Made by a program: the position numbers and the translations under genes. The notes beneath the pieces were generated by a model. That model was not told the DNA's origin. It saw only the letters and a list, made by a program, of their open reading frames with translations, and did not search any database. A stretch of DNA of 64,000 bases from Povalibacter uvarum (GTDB lineage: Bacteria; Pseudomonadota; Gammaproteobacteria; Steroidobacterales; Steroidobacteraceae): NCBI RefSeq assembly GCF_014202975.1, contig NZ_JACHHZ010000002.1:620001-684000 (forward strand), read 5' to 3'. Shown here one piece after another: positions 63,597 through 64,000 of this stretch. The number at the start of each line of letters is the position of its first letter. Position 1 is the first letter of the stretch.

Positions 63597-64000
63597 ATGG
63601 GAAGCCAGGGGAAACTTTTTGTGGTTGCTGCGCCGTCGGGGGCGGGCAAGACGTCGCTCGTGAGGGCGTTGATGAAGCGCGTGCCCGATCTGCGGTTCTC
63701 GATTTCGTATACGACGCGCAGGCAGCGTGAGACCGAGAAGCACGAGCACGACTACTTCTTTGTCACGAGGGAACAGTTTCAGCAAAGGATCGATGCGGGT
63801 GACTTTCTCGAGCATGCGCAGGTGTTCGACAACTTCTACGGCACTTCACGTTCACAGGTGCAGGGCATCCTCGATTCGGGGCACAACGTGCTGCTGGAGA
63901 TCGACTGGCAGGGAGCGCGGCAGATCCGTCGCGCGATGCCGCAGTCGCAATCGATCTTCATCCTGCCGCCTTCGCGGGCCGAGCTCGAGCGCCGGCTGCG
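63597..64000 (+). CDS. gmk: Guanylate kinase, C-terminus cut by window edge
   Basis: 134 residues are visible from the ATG at 63597 to the edge: MGSQGKLFVVAAPSGAGKTS, P-loop at 12-19, SYTTRRQRETEKHEHDYFF, and FYGTSRSQVQ with the GMP-binding residues, then LLEIDWQGARQIR. It phosphorylates GMP to GDP. It follows yicC by about 48 bp on the same strand. Confidence 0.95.
   Translation, partial: MGSQGKLFVVAAPSGAGKTSLVRALMKRVPDLRFSISYTTRRQRETEKHEHDYFFVTREQFQQRIDAGDFLEHAQVFDNFYGTSRSQVQGILDSGHNVLLEIDWQGARQIRRAMPQSQSIFILPPSRAELERRL

Overview
The window is GC-rich, gene-dense bacterial chromosome with about 58 supportable protein genes and no rRNA, tRNA, phage, transposase or CRISPR array that I could see. 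The type IV pilus block pilMNOPQ divergent from a class A penicillin-binding protein, with aroK, aroB, dgt and hemE following, and the hemW-rdgB-rph cluster divergent from yicC-gmk, point to a gammaproteobacterium. The number of TonB, quinoprotein and dispersed-palindrome features fits the Xanthomonadales/Nevskiales/Steroidobacteraceae side, but the exact taxon is inference.

Layout. 1-3.3 kb: leftward ABC exporter (permease cut by the window edge, ATPase) overlapping a secreted alpha/beta hydrolase. 3.4-8.6 kb: exported methyltransferase-like protein, two membrane-anchored proteins of unknown role, then a small cytochrome c with a PQQ-type dehydrogenase. 8.7-12.2 kb: leftward 2-oxoglutarate/Fe(II) oxygenase, nucleoside hydrolase and RhlE-like helicase. 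12.6-18.3 kb: a compact light-sensing operon of bacteriophytochrome kinase, Rcp1-type receiver, REC-PAS-PAS-kinase-REC hybrid, and the heme oxygenase that would make the biliverdin chromophore. 18.3-22 kb: amidase and small accessory genes, including a LuxR-type HTH joined to a glyoxalase/VOC domain. 22.2-28.1 kb: pyrimidine block with urc1-urc4-upp (the URC-type uracil catabolic set best known from yeast), thymidine kinase, a concentrative nucleoside transporter and cytidine deaminase. 28.5-31 kb: TonB receptor. 31.1-35.3 kb: FHA (TagH)-PP2C-Ser/Thr kinase operon of the kind that controls type VI secretion, with no secretion genes in view.

36-46.5 kb holds the YbbA/YbbP-TesA set, an acyl-CoA ligase, and hemE, dgt, aroB, aroK. 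46.6-54.6 kb is the type IV pilus assembly operon and PBP1A; the shared upstream region has a CRP/Vfr-like palindrome placed well for pilM activation. 54.7-64 kb is housekeeping (gltA, M48 lipoprotein protease, rpmE, hemW, rdgB, rph, PP2C, yicC, start of gmk), with a cluster of DnaA-box-like sites between rpmE and hemW.

The most unusual non-coding feature is a set of gene-junction hairpins. Four loci carry arms built from three 9-bp units (NNCACGGRG) in inverted orientation. Others use CCCGCG-GCGGG palindromes, GTCCGRC...GYCGGACCCACAGCC palindromes, or locus-specific 7-bp units. One palindrome pair forms the C-terminal codons of the heme oxygenase gene. Strong candidates for follow-up are these elements, the photoreceptor operon, the URC cluster, an intrinsic terminator sitting directly on the aroK start codon, and the orphan TagH/PppA/PpkA pathway.
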